64,000 bases of DNA from Trileptium ribeirensis (taxonomy: Eukaryota > Nematoda > Enoplea > Enoplida > Thoracostomopsidae), in contig JASANE010030254.1 in assembly GCA_030248225.1 (NCBI GenBank), positions 1-64,000 on the forward strand. The letters are read 5' to 3'. Position 1 is the first letter of the stretch. Each line of letters opens with the position of its first letter. Of this stretch, positions 35,670-49,272 are shown piece after piece. Position numbers and translations under genes: made by a program. A model generated the notes under the pieces. It was given only the letters and a program-made list of their open reading frames with translations. It had not been told where the DNA came from and did not search any database.

Positions 35670-37333
35670 CGGAATAACCGGAACCTGAACCAGCAGCCGG
35701 AACCGTCTATTTAAACCGGATCCGTAACCTGAGCTTCGAAACTTATTACACTAAAATACATGAATTGTGAAATGAAGTACAGTAGATTTAAAATGTATTA
35801 AAAATAACTTTTGTGTTAAACTTAATTTATTGCGATGACATTATTACCTTTCTGAAAGTTTAAAGACTGAGGAATCTAATAATGTTTATCTATCAACCAA
35901 TATGTCGGTTTTATGACACCCAGAGCAAAAAATGCCTTGCACTATACACCCTTGCGTATACTGCGCCAAACTGAATGTGCTTACAACGCATGGAACGTAG
36001 AATAAACACTTTTGCTGTGTTCCAGTCGCTTCTTTTACTACACAGACGTTTGTTACATGTTTTTCTGTAGAAAACTTGAAGTTATTAATTTATGTGGTTA
36101 TAAGAGAAAAAATAAAGGTTATTTTCTAATCAGTGGTCAGAGGCACTGCTTAGGATAGTGTTGAGCAACCAGTGCCCGTCAATTAGATGATAACTTTCTA
36201 GTCATAATGCTGTAGATGAGACAAACTGTGATACTGCGCGCACAGTTTCAATAAATACAGTTCATTGCCAAGAAAGCAGCCCCTGGCTGCGTTGCAGATA
36301 ACGTTACTTTACTTCAATGTAAACTGATTTACAAAGTTTACAGGCGCACTGGCTGGTGCTTGACGCATTATGTTAGCCAAGCTTACGCGAAGTACTTCTA
36401 CGTAAGCCATACTATGTTACCGAGTTGGACCGGTTTAATTCGAACATAAACCTGCAGACTTCTGAATGCGCACAATAGTTGCTGCAAGCATCGACCTTGC
36501 TTTGTTTTGTTAACAAACTTCTGTAGGTTAAGATGAAAAATTCCTACTGAAATTATGCGCCCTACTTACGTTTCACGCGACAAATTGCTGAGTTGATCTT
36601 TTCTTTTGCTTGATTGTATTGGAACTTGATCATTGTATACATATACTACTGGTAGTAGAACTACATTTTTGAGCGGAGCGACGGCATTAGTAATATGAAC
36701 GTACTCAATGGCTTGGGAATATATTATTACCTAGACAACAATGAGTAAATGAAAGAATAGTTTTATTCCGTTCGAACGAAAAGCAAGACAAAGGAAGTCA
36801 CGTGGCTTATACAGCATGGTGATGAATGGCAATCGAAGCAAAATGTAAGAGTTGCTACTCGCCATACCTGAAAACCCCAGGGTATATGCACTTAAAACAA
36901 CTCTACGAGCAATAATTAAGCTGTTATGAGCTTAATTAGGGTGTTAATTAGCTAATTAGCTTAATTAATGATAAAATTGGCAAGTTTCCAAACTTCTAAA
37001 ATATCAGGTGCACATCCTCACATGATAAGCTTTCAAACAAAAAAAGTTTTTTGAAATAGGTTCAGTGGTTCTTGAGATCCATGAAAGACGAACGGACATC
37101 GACTTTTTTGCTCCCAGACAGAAAATAAAAACGCTTCGCTGGATCGCCTCGCTTCGCTCGGCGACCTCGCTCCGCTCAAATACATATGTTTAGACCGCAG
37201 ATGAAGCAAAAATGTGGAAAATTTCTAACAAAATTTTTAAACTGGAATTCCGGTTCTGGTATGGTTTTTGTCCTTTGCCGGAACCGGAACATGATTTTGC
37301 CGAAAATGGAACCGGAATCCCAGTTACTCCTTG
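35668..37333 (+). mobile_element. hAT-like repeat R, copy 2, interrupted
   Basis: Starts CACGGAATAACCGGAACC and ends CCAGTTACTCCTTG, variants of the R termini, and is collinear with R copies 1 and 3. It is split by a separate terminal-repeat element at 36667-37180. It abuts the fold-back's right arm directly. No 8-bp target duplication is visible (CTAATTAG versus ATGTATAT). Confidence 0.75.
36667..37180. mobile_element. TTTGAGCGGAGCGA TIR element inserted in R copy 2
   Basis: A 514-bp element whose ends read TTTTGAGCGGAGCGA and, inverted, TTTGAGCGGAGCGA. It is flanked by TACAT (36662-36666 and 37181-37185), a 5-bp duplication. Removal restores the collinearity of R. Near the right end, CGCTTCGCTCGGCGACCTCG makes short G/C-rich palindromes. 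No coding frame is recognised. Confidence 0.75.
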
Positions 37334-37499
37334 ATGTATATAAAACTGTATTATATACAATGTGCCTTAATATTTTGCCACTGTATTCGATTTAGAGCAG
37401 AATAGATATAGAAATATTTTTGGCTATAAGAAATACGCAGAGGTCCTATTGAGTAAAGACTCATTGCGTCAGCCTATTAGCGCAGAATAAGATAGGTGT

Positions 37500-38420
37500 A
37501 GTCGAGTCACATCCTGACCTTCGTACCCCTGGAGCATATGTTGACGCTAGGCTTAACCTTTTTATAACAGTTAGCCTTCTTCAGCTTAATTGAACCAGCC
37601 AAATGGCGTTTTCTCATTATTAATGTTAGTATTATCATACGATCGCGATTAGTTTACCATTGGCACCATGTCAACTACACCGTGTTATCCTTTCTCTCCC
37701 AGCTTCCCCGAACTCCGTACAGCCGTCGTTAGAGTATTCGTAAGAATCGACGAGATCAATCGGACATACTGCTGTGCACGTTCAATTTAAAAGGCGATGA
37801 TCCAACGTTTGCCCTAAACCCTTCAGTTGAACCGTGTCAACTTTGTTCGTGTACCATTACTATCTTAATACCCATTGTGTTTTTGTAAATATATTGCTCA
37901 TGCTGTGAATTGTATTGCCTTGTTCCTTTATCAAATGTGTATTCGATTACCTTGTCAATAAATAATAATTAAAAACCCAATGAGTTCCTGTGTTCATTGA
38001 TGCCCTATATAGCGATATGTAAGAGAAGGGTTTTGAAATCGCTGCCCCAGCCGACCACCTGCCTTAAAACTTGACGTCGAAGAGGTCACAAGTCTTAGCG
38101 TGGTTCGCTAATTCTTCAATGTATAAATATGACTCGTGTTGGCTGACATTCCTCCAAGAAACCCTCGTCGCCAATGACGATTGGAAAAACTGCTAGCCAA
38201 CCAAAATCCAATTTTCATCGAGAAGAAACGATCCGACGTTAAGCGTCTAGGGATTATCGGACCCTAGTAGGGCTACTGGTCCTAAATAACTAATAATCGG
38301 TTGGCACTTCCAGGTAAAGCCAAAATAGGGAATAACGGTATGGTCTCTTTGGCGTGTGAGCAGGTAACGAAGCCAACCTCCCTGGGGTTCTCGAAACTAG
38401 TACCACGTTGACTTTAGGTT
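37500..38420 (+). repeat. G repeat (LTR-like leader), copy 3
   Basis: Collinear with 24730-25380: GTACAGCCGTCGTTAGAG, GGGTTTTGAAATCGCTGCC, TAGCGTGGTTCGCTAATTC, GACGTTAAGCGTCTAGGG, ATTATCGGACC and GTGTGAGCAGGTAACGAAGC. It is non-coding and diverged from the other copies. Confidence 0.6.
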
Positions 38421-38438
38421 GAGCGGAAATTCCAACAT

Positions 38439-38502
38439 GATTAGAGGCAAAATTTTAACGGATTAGAGGCAAAATTCTACTGGATTAGAGGCAAAATCTT
38501 AC
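38439..38502. repeat. 22-bp tandem repeat, three units
   Basis: GATTAGAGGCAAAATT plus a six- or seven-base tail is repeated three times. A single related unit (GATTAGAGGTAAAATCTTAC) occurs near 14814. Confidence 0.85.
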
Positions 38503-38607
38503 CCGGGGTGAAAGACGGAAACGTTTTCAAAATTTCTCAACCCGTGGGGTTACCCCGCGCCCGTTCGTGAAGAAAAATCGTGATCAAAATATATATAATA
38601 TTGTAGC

Positions 38608-39357
38608 ATGAAGTGGAATCAAGCTCAGAAAGACACACTTGGCAGTTGTCACAAAATTTACATTTCGTCGACGCTTTTCGGTGCACCTACTTAACAAGCA
38701 CGCCCCCTTTTCCGCATTTACGCAAAGAAGACATTAATGTGTGCTGAAATTAACAGATGCCACTTCTTTTAATGTTCTACCATGGCTGCGAATTTGCGTA
38801 TCTACTCCTTTCACGAGTGCTGGGGAAACTCAGTTTGGAACCTCGAATTAGACGATGAACACAAATTAACCACACTCACCCGTTTTTCGTTACCGGCTAA
38901 TTATATATTATTGTTAACTGTTTAGCACAGGTGGAGAAAAGGCTTCTAAGCAAGGTTTTTTGGTCTACAGATGGGTCTGGACCCAAATATTTTTACGTAG
39001 ACCCAAAAAATTTTTGCTGAACCCATGGCAATTTCGGCTTCTGAGACATGTTCTGCTAATAAATTCTATTACAAAGTGCAGGCTTTCAGCCGTTTGTGCT
39101 TACATGTGTATATAGTTGCTTGCTGATGGTTTCAAGAATGGCCCTCATCCTTTATCCTGGCTTGAGACAGGCAGAGAATAATTTATATATTTGTAATTAT
39201 GTAATAATCTCAAATTGTGTTTCGTAATTACGTTTTGTTATTGTGGAAAATTTCGTCAAATTTTCGAGCCGAAAATTGTAAGTCTGGACACAGCGTTTAA
39301 GGTCTGGACTCAAAAGAAATTTCCTGGAAACAGGGTTTGTTTTGAAAAAAAACCCTG
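38608..39357 (+). repeat. Y-X composite repeat, copy 2
   Basis: Near-identical partner of 29436-30181. X (38951-39357) starts CAAGGTTTTTTGGTC and ends AAAACCCTG. Similarity to copy 1 starts abruptly at AAGTGGAATCAAGCT and stops right after CCCTG, so Y plus X moved or duplicated as one unit. Confidence 0.78.
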
Positions 39358-40290
39358 TGGGAAATTTACGAGGCAACCAGAGTGAACACCATATTTTTAT
39401 TTATATTTTAAAGAAATAGCATCGAGAACAGTGCTGCGCATGTGATTTAGTTTGTTTAAATTTGACAGGAAATAGAAAAATTTTGTTAAAAATTATTCTT
39501 AAGCTTTGAAACCGGAACTCCGGTTTCGACAAACAGATAAAAAATCACCGCATGATTTTATGGTTTTTAATTTAATGCTTTGCATTGTTTTATGACGGCA
39601 AAAATTTTCGACGTTCCTGGACGTGGAGTGATTCATTTAGACGTATGTCTGAACGGTGTATTTTCGTGTATGGCAGGTACTGTATGCCCTAAGATCTGCT
39701 CCCTACCAAACAATACTTGGCTTAATAGTTTTCACACAATTGCTTTAAAACTGCTGAACTGGCAAGCGTAAACATGGGTCGCTCGTCGCGCACTCGTGAG
39801 TAAACCTATTTTCTTGTACCGTTCAGAACATAAGACAAAGCGAAGCGATGCTTATTTATGAGCATAATAAAACTTCTTGTGCATTTCTCAAGAAACATGG
39901 AGAAAGGGCTTATAAATTTGGTAGCTTGGAGAAGTCATTTGTTGGTTGGAAGCCGAAATGAACTGGGAAATTAACGTCAAGTACGTACCATAAGCTCCAC
40001 CTATTTCAGAATTGGGGAGACCCCAGGAACAATTTCAGCAGTCAAAGGTGCAAATGTCCCTAACAATGTTTTAGCAATAAATATCCCCATAACTCATATC
40101 TTCTTGTTAATTTAAAACCAACAAAACTTTGATATGGGACAGCTATCCAATATCCGCATTAATACAATAGACAATGCCGTTTCAATACATTCTCCATAAG
40201 TGTATGACCCAACGAACAATAAAATTTAAGCAACAAATAAAGTACTCCTGGAACGTAGAACCTTCCGCTTTACCTCATATATTAATTTAC

Positions 40291-40361
40291 CTGGATGTAT
40301 TTAAAATGCACTTCGCCATCCTGACTAAAATTGACGATCGATCCGAGAAAGTAGAACAATC
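40291..40361 (-). CDS. chc-1: Clathrin heavy chain exon e (CHCR repeat 2, 71-bp mini-exon)
   Basis: This 71-bp exon is too short to stand out as an open frame; it was found by looking for the missing piece between exons d and f. After the two bases completing glycine it encodes 23 residues, [20 protein letters not shown] then YIQ, near human 711-733. The acceptor is TTTTTCAG before GATTGTTC; the donor after ATCCAG is GTAAAT. The family has SQDPEVHF, here SQDGEVHF, a proline-to-glycine change at an otherwise highly conserved place. It is followed by the second largest intron seen (7.7 kb, 32545-40290). Confidence 0.95.
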
Positions 40362-40559
40362 CTGAAAAAGACAGTTTAAATCATTGTTGAAATAATGACA
40401 TTTTCCATGACACCAAATATGCGAACACAATATTGATACACAGAGTTTTGACGGTTGGAAAAAATTTCCTACCTAGATGCCATAAATCTACACAGCTAGG
40501 CGTAGCTTGATGTAATCGAAATATCATGTTAACATAATCCACAGCTACGAAAGATAAAC

Positions 40560-40951
40560 CAGAGTTTTTTCAAAATAGACCCTGGGTCCAGCAAAATTAT
40601 TTTGGGTCCAGACCTTAAACGCTAGGTCTAGAGTTACAATTTTTGGCTCGAGAATTTCACGAAATGCTACACAATAAAGAAACGTAATTACGAAAGCAAT
40701 TTAACATTATTATATAAGTACAAATATATAAATTATTCTCTGCCTGTCCCAAGCCAGTATAAACGATGAGGCCCATCCGTGAAACCAGCAGCAAGCAACA
40801 GATGTAAGAACAAACGGCTGAAAGCCTGCACTTTGTAACAGAATTTATTAGCACACTCATATGTCTCCGAAGCCAGAATTGCCCTGGGTTCAGTGCGAGT
40901 CCAGCAAAAATTTTTTGGGTCCAGACTTACCTGTGGACCCAAAAAACTTTG
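40560..40951 (-). mobile_element. X repeat, inverted copy 3
   Basis: About 390 bp matching X in reverse: TGGGTCCAGCAAAA, CTCTGCCTGTCCCAAGCC, GGCTGAAAGCCTGCACTTTG, TCTCCGAAGCC and TGTGGACCCAAAAAACTTTG. It is more diverged than the two Y-X copies and lacks Y. Open frames across it carry no known protein. Confidence 0.7.
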
Positions 40952-42484
40952 CCCCCAGGTATATCGGCCTCCCCAATTGCCTCGCAATTCAGAGTCCCGG
41001 GCATCCTCCCCCGTCCGGGTTCAGCTTCCATGGTGTTTTTCTGCACGACATGCAAATTTTTCTCTGCGAGGCAAAAAATAAGCCAGTTTTTACTTATGGG
41101 TCTAAAAACACTAAATTTTTGCCCTATGGGGCCAAAAACTAGTGCTACTACTAAAATTACTGCCAGTCTATAAGATTTCATTATATATCTGCATTATTCT
41201 TCTGGGGGTTCCCCAATTCGACCTGAGAGGGAACCGAATTTCTCGCCCCCAGTACAACCTGATACGCCAGCTCGATTCCCCGAGGTACATTGGAGGTTAT
41301 TTGAGAAAGCCAGTTGGCGGATTGGAAAAACACTCCTTGTTATTTCTATGTACTGGAAAAAGCTATTATCCCTTTATAGCAATTATCTGGCTTCTCAAAA
41401 CCATGTGCCTCCTTCCGCGTTTAAGCCCCCCCCATACGACCACCAAAAATTTTGAAATGAGGTAGGTGTTATCTAACTAATGCCCCCCGGTCCGCAAAAG
41501 ACATTGCAGAAACCAGATTATTACTGTTGATAAGCTGATTACAGAAATACTCACTACATTCAGAATTCAATAATTTATTATCTTTGTTGTTGACATTAAT
41601 AATACATTATTTTATTTTATTATTTTACATTATACATTATTTTTGACATAAATGTTGTTTCGCTTCTAAATTACAGCGTGTTCAAAGTTCGTCATCCTGC
41701 ATTAAAGACAAGACTCTGGTACTTCTTCTGCAAATAATTTTTGGTTGAAATTATACCCCTACCATCAACATTAAAATTTGAACGTCGAAAATTATAAATA
41801 ACAAGCTCTATATTGTGGACAATAATTTCTGCTAAATATCACATCGCGCAAGGGATCCAGGTTCAGAATGACGCAACACACAAAATATTATTACCGTTGC
41901 AGAATATCTTGCGAGATACATTTTTATGAGGACGATCTAATCTTTATAGGAACGAAACAGCCGTGTTTCGATACGATTGACTTGTTGTAAAAAAATTACC
42001 ATACCGAGTACCGATGTAACCACTTATATCTTCGAACTAATAATGTTTAGGTTACTTAACTGGCTTCGTCATTTGCTGAAAAATTTGCCAGGGACAAGAA
42101 TTGAAGGACCAATGACTCGGCACTGACGGCGCCGAATTTGTCTAGGGGTCATGAACTAGGGGCCCCTCTGGGTCAAACAGGTAGGCGTCCATTGGCTTCG
42201 AAATAGAAAATTAAAATTTTTAATTTTTTGGCGAAAAAGCGCTAAAACTTTTAATAAATGATCTGCCAAATGGTTTAAAGCGTTTTCAGCCAATTTTTTA
42301 TCATTCAGACAAATTTGTAAAAAAAATTAGCCAGGAACTCCAAAAAATAACAGGCACCCAACCCGTCCCACTTTTGAGAAGTCAGCTAGATACTAGCTAC
42401 CAATAAACTTGACCTTGACACGCGTTCGCACTCACTGCGCATGCGTCAGTCCATGGCACACATCTCTCACCAACGCTTTCTATC

Positions 42485-43032
42485 ACTGGGGTTATTTTAG
42501 AGGGGGGAAGGGGGGCGACCCCAAGGATCGGCTCCCCCCCCCCCCTCCCGGCGAGCTCCTCCCTAGACACCGAGCCTACTTTTTCGCAAAAACGACCCCT
42601 TAAAATTTACGTTTTTTTTTCAAAAAATTGACCCATTAAGGGGTCACTAGAAAATTTAAAAATGGCTGAAAAAATTGTTAAATTGTAAAAACGGTAATAT
42701 TTCGATTTTAAAAACCTGTATAACGTAAGTCTGAAATACGTAATATATACACGCGTATCGTAGGCCAAACGATCAATTATTTTGGTCACCAAACCTAAAA
42801 TATGCATGTATATATAAATATTATGGCCAAAACTGAAAAAATCAGCGCCACAGAGGTATGTTGGGACACCTGTCAGAAAAAATATATTGTATTAATTTTT
42901 ATAAAATTACTGACCCCTTAAGGGGTCATGACCCCTAGTTTCCGAAATGACCCCTTGCTACTGACCCCTTTGGGGTCAGTAAATTTTTCCGTTTACTGAC
43001 CCCTATCTGGGAGGGCATAAAATAACCCCGGT
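42485..43032. mobile_element. TIR element rich in TGACCCC/GGGGTCA palindromes
   Basis: Ends read ACTGGGGTTATTTTAG and, inverted, ACCGGGGTTATTTTAT (14 of 16 match), bounding 548 bp. Inside, TGACCCCTTAAGGGGTCA (42911-42928) is a perfect 18-bp palindrome, and TGACCCC or its complement recurs at least six times. A 3-bp ATC may be the target duplication, which is weak evidence. It is non-coding. Confidence 0.65.
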
Positions 43033-43264
43033 ATCAGTAGCAACTTCTCATGGCAATCATCTATTCACTGCGTCCACTTTCAGCCGATGCGTTATGGGGG
43101 TCGAATGTATCGTTCTGAGGCTTTGAGTATGGCCCTAGACCATATTTTAAAACGCCACCAAAGCGCGTTTCCAGCCACGTAGAAGAATTGCAAAAAAGGC
43201 TCTGCGATGTATGCGTTCTACGCGCATCCGATACCAATAACGTTTAGATTAACATACAAATTAC

Positions 43265-43445
43265 CTTCCGATGACTTGAACGATTCAAAAAGATCAATAA
43301 GAGCTTGCGTCGTCAGCTGCTCATGATATTTTGTTGCAATTTGCACGACTATCTGAAGATTTTGTCTGATATTTGCTTGAAGCATAGCCTTCAAACACTC
43401 CAACGAATCTTCAACACTTAGCTGACCGAAGTAATTGACCAACCA
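43265..43445 (-). CDS. chc-1: Clathrin heavy chain exon d (CHCR repeats 1-2)
   Basis: The 181 bp encode 60 residues plus one base ([20 protein letters not shown] to ESFKSSE), near human residues 650-710. Diagnostic motifs are [27 protein letters not shown] and LFESFK. The acceptor is TTCCAG before TGGTTGG. The donor after GGAAG is GTAATT, leaving one base (G) that is completed by GA at the start of the next exon to give glycine. [12 protein letters not shown] resembles the nematode wording VVQIASKYHEQL. The lower part of an open frame that continues past the donor is intron. Confidence 0.97.
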
Positions 43446-45848
<2,403 letters not shown>

Positions 45849-45951
45849 CTATAAAGCAAACAAACCGAAAGGATACAAATATATTGAGATGAAATTCGGC
45901 ACAGCGTTGTTATAAATAGTATGAGTAATATTTGCAAAAAACCAATTTGAT

Positions 45952-46165
45952 ATAGTATGCTAGTGCATGTTGCAGAAGCCCGGCTTTTTCGGACAACTGC
46001 GCTACATGTACGTGATCGTAATGAGTAAATATTTGATTCCCGAGAATTGCATCAGCAACCTATAGAGCAAGCAAACTACCGAACGGATACAAATATATTG
46101 AGTTGACTTTCGACACAGCATTGCTATAAATCGTATGAGTAATATTTACAAAAAACCAATTTGCT
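45952..46165 (-). pseudogene. Tandem partial copy 2 of clathrin exon c
   Basis: A 214-bp segment directly follows the unit that contains the true exon start, about 211 bp away from its counterpart. It repeats the acceptor, the first 108 or so exon bases and the intron sequence preceding them. In gene direction the acceptor CTATAG is intact and the reading frame stays open through the exon-derived part, with changes such as [20 protein letters not shown]. It ends mid-exon, runs into intron-derived sequence and a stop, and has no obvious donor. If its acceptor were used, the mRNA would shift into intron sequence, so it is probably silent or a decoy. Confidence 0.85.
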
Positions 46166-46803
46166 ATAGTGTTCTAGTGCACGTTGCAAAAGCCCGGCTT
46201 TTTCGCACAACTGCGCTACATGCAGGGTTTTTTGGTCAAAACATGTTCTTTTGAACACAATTTCTTATAAATGAACACCAAATTTAAAAAATGACCATAT
46301 AAATGAACAGGAACATTTAACCCCACCAAAACCATCGTTCGAAAACGAGTTTTGTTTGCAATACTTATGCCTGTATCATTCACAATTTTCATAAGCTATT
46401 ATTCATATGTATATATAAAGCAGTACACCAGACACTTACGTTATGTATGTATATATAGCTTAAGTAATACACCCACATATACCTATGTAATATGCTAGTA
46501 TGGTTACGTATAGGGCATATCTAAGCGGTCATAGCTAGTTGTAAAATAGACCAGTCATGCTTAAAAATGGACACTCACGGTTATAAATGACCAAATTTTT
46601 GAACAGTACAATTTTTGAAAAAAAACACCTGGCTATATGTGCGCGATCGTAATGAGTAAATAGTTAATTCCCGAGAATTGTACCAACAACCTATTATAGA
46701 GCAAGCAAACAACCGAAAGGATACAAATATGTGACTTGCGACATACCGATGCTAAATCGTATGAGTAATATTTACAAAAAAACTAATTTACAAAGTATTC
46801 GCA
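46166..46803 (-). pseudogene. Tandem partial copy 3 of clathrin exon c, split by a MITE
   Basis: This is the third tandem unit derived from exon c, again carrying exon-like and acceptor-like sequence. It is split at the GCTACATG site by the 409-bp element at 46223-46631. The exon-like part has an in-frame stop soon after the acceptor (TILGN then stop), so it is non-functional even without the insertion. It is more diverged from the true exon than copy 2 near the acceptor (TAATAG before GTTGTTGG). Confidence 0.83.
46223..46631. mobile_element. hAT-like MITE with 8-bp target duplication, inside the exon-c copy
   Basis: This 409-bp non-coding element starts CAGGGTTTTTTGGTC and ends AAAAAACACCTG, an imperfect terminal inverted repeat. 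It is flanked by GCTACATG (46215-46222) and GCTATATG (46632-46639), an 8-bp target duplication with one difference. Eight-base duplications and CAG(G)G termini are typical of the hAT superfamily. The unoccupied site GCTACATGTGCGCG is visible in the true exon (near 45790) and in copy 2, so the boundaries are unambiguous. It shares its tip with the X repeats at 29.8, 39.0 and 40.6 kb. No transposase reading frame is present. Confidence 0.85.
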
Positions 46804-49134
46804 CCAGCTTGACTATGGCAGTCGAGTATGTACTGTAAAGTAAATAGCAACTCGTAAAATGCTAATTTCAAACTTAATGTGCACACATCTGTCAGATATT
46901 CAAAAATTTGTCATCCGTGCTCAGACAACCCATAATTTTCTGCACAAACGCAAGTTTTTGAGTACTAAAGTGTTGAATGTTGCAAACCAAACTTTGTACA
47001 AAAGCGCAGACATATTAGCGGATAACATGTACATCCAACTTGGGTCCCCACATTTCGTACCACATATTTATTTATCACCTCATCCTCCCTGAGGCTCAGT
47101 AAACATAGGTTTCAATGACATTCACAGAATAGCGCGCATATCAAAAGAACCCATAAACACAATAACCACGGCCACACAGCATTGCTACTAATATGAATAC
47201 GCAGCTTAAATATACAGATTCGGTTGAAAAAAACTTATTTGAATTTTTTGGCCACAATCATAGAATCAGGTCTCTCCATGATGGAGGGTGGAAGATCTTC
47301 CATCTCGTTAAATCATCCATAGTCGTCATTCATAAGTGGTAGGAAGTGTACAGCAATTAGTCAAGGCTGGCCTCTCCATAGCATCAAAATAGTGAATGTA
47401 GGCTTTGAGCTTGTGGCCCAAAGCTCCAGCCCCGAATTCTCTGGCGGGCTTCGCCAAAGTTAGCTGCTGGTAAAATAGTGCTCTCCATGTTAACTAAACT
47501 AGGGTCTTATTATTGCATTTTATCGAGTTATGCCTTCACAATTTTATCGTAAGGCATTTTGTTACATAATTTTTATTTTTATGCTGAAAATGCTCATTTC
47601 TGCTGGCCGCACTTCTTGCTACTTAATAGAACTTTATCACACACTGTTAAAATGATGGTGTGATGTCCACCGACCGGTCGACAGCAGAACCGGTCCGGAA
47701 TAACGTGAAAATTTATCCATCGGGGGACCGGTCCAGACCGTTTAAATTTTTTTTACCTTAACTGTAATTTCACAAAATTTGTTATAAAATTATATTTGGT
47801 ACTCAGAGTTTCTGCGAAATTCCTTAACATTATTAACGTTTATCTATACCATGGTCTGAATCAAAACTGCCTCAAAAAATAAGCTCAGCAATTTTGGTAC
47901 ACGGTTGGACAAAAAATTTGTTTGAACGAAAATTGATTTTTGAAGTAGTGGGTGCAGACCAGTCCGACCTAAAAATTTGATCCGATTGCATTACTAGCAT
48001 TAAATTTTGCTATAACCATTTTCTGATGCGATAATCATTTCTGATTTCACGTCAAAATAGTTGGAGGGTTATTGTCTGAGAGGTTGACCTAGGAAGATAC
48101 TGGTAATTTGACTTAACTCAAAAGCCATGGTTCGCCAGCAGTTATGAACCGTAATAATACCGACAATACCCGTCGAAAATGAGTATACCAAAAAAACGTG
48201 TTAACGTCGTGTGCAAAAGGACAAGATTTCTCCCAACCTCATTCCAGATTCTCCCCAGACCACATGAAAATTTTCACATTTCTCTGTTGAGGGAAAGGGC
48301 ACTAGACCCAACTTAAACTAACTTAAGGCAAGAGATATCCAACAAAACCTGGTTCAAATACATGCATGTTGTTCACAGTAAACTGAAGCATTATCCCAGT
48401 TGCAAGACATAGAACACACTTTGAACATCTTCAGGGGTCCTGATTTACATGAGAACAAAATCATTTTTGGGCCATGAATGTATTTGACCAAGCTACTGTA
48501 AGTTTCTTCATACTTAAACCATTATGCATGTTACAAGCTGCAACACCAAAAATCGGCTTTAAACATAGATGATAATCCCAAAAACAAGAAGCCGTCAACC
48601 TCGACAGAAGTTCGAAAAATACTAAACTATTTTGGATATAATCTGGCTCAGGCTAAAATTTTTTAAAAAATATCCTATGTTATGAGTCGAAAAGCGCGTG
48701 TGCAAACATTTTCAGTCCTGCATGTAATAACGAATAATATTTAATTAGCTCATAGTACAATGCACTAAAACCCACCAAAACTACTCCAAATGGCGGCATT
48801 CGGTGCTTTTAAGTAACGGTAAAACGAGATTCAACCTCCAGCCAAGGCTAGCTCAAAAATAAAAAATATTACCACCTAAAGCAACATTGTACGGAACCAA
48901 CGCTCAGATACAATTTGCCACATAATTATATAGAAAATATCGTTATATTTGAGTCCCCAAGAAGCCAAGAAATTTTCCTGACATTTAGATATACTTTATA
49001 GACAAACGAAAATGTGAATTTAAAACATTTGTGCTCCAGAATTTGTGTACTAAGACAGTCAGATGTTTTGAAAAGTTTTAGCGTGCCCTGCCAATAAAAA
49101 CTCCGGCACATGAGCCTAACCACAACAAACTTAC

Positions 49135-49272
49135 CTGGGGAGCTGCCATGAGATTCATTTCGAGCAAACGCGTCTGAAGTGCAGCTTCAGCGGGCCGATT
49201 GTTTTTTAAAGCGTCCAACAAAAACGCCGTACACTGTTGTACCAAATTCATTTCCATAAAGCAATCCACTAT
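49135..49272 (-). CDS. chc-1: Clathrin heavy chain exon b (CHCR repeat 1)
   Basis: The 138 bp encode 46 residues ([10 protein letters not shown] to NLMAAPQ), near human residues 549-594 in the first CHCR repeat of the distal leg. The core [15 protein letters not shown] and [10 protein letters not shown] is essentially invariant in animal clathrins. The acceptor is GTTAG before ATAGTGG, and the donor after CCCCAG is GTAAGT. Both ends are in phase 0, so it joins LADLNQ upstream and VADAILGNQ downstream without a gap. The family's usual SEGPLQTR reads AEAALQTR here, a tolerated lineage difference in a surface loop. A 4.7 kb intron with a doubly interrupted R element precedes it. Confidence 0.97.

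Larger units (their letters stand above)
32545..40290. other. Clathrin intron e-f (7.7 kb), many repeats
   Basis: Contains TIR element copy C (34580-34944), the fold-back (35151-35669), R copy 2 with an insertion (35668-37333), a G repeat (about 37500-38420), a 22-bp tandem (38439-38502) and Y-X copy 2 (38608-39357). The stretches 32600-34500 and 39400-40290 hold nothing recognised. Confidence 0.6.
40362..43264. other. Clathrin intron d-e with X3 and a TIR element
   Basis: This 2,903-bp intron contains an inverted X copy (40560-40951), a G-run region to about 41470 with no recognised element, AT-rich sequence, and a terminal-repeat element at 42485-43032. Confidence 0.6.
45849..49134. other. 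Clathrin intron b-c with exon-c copies
   Basis: This 3,286-bp intron begins (on the low-coordinate side) with the tandem exon-c units and the MITE, to about 46803. The remainder, 46800-49130, shows no element I can define. Confidence 0.6.
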
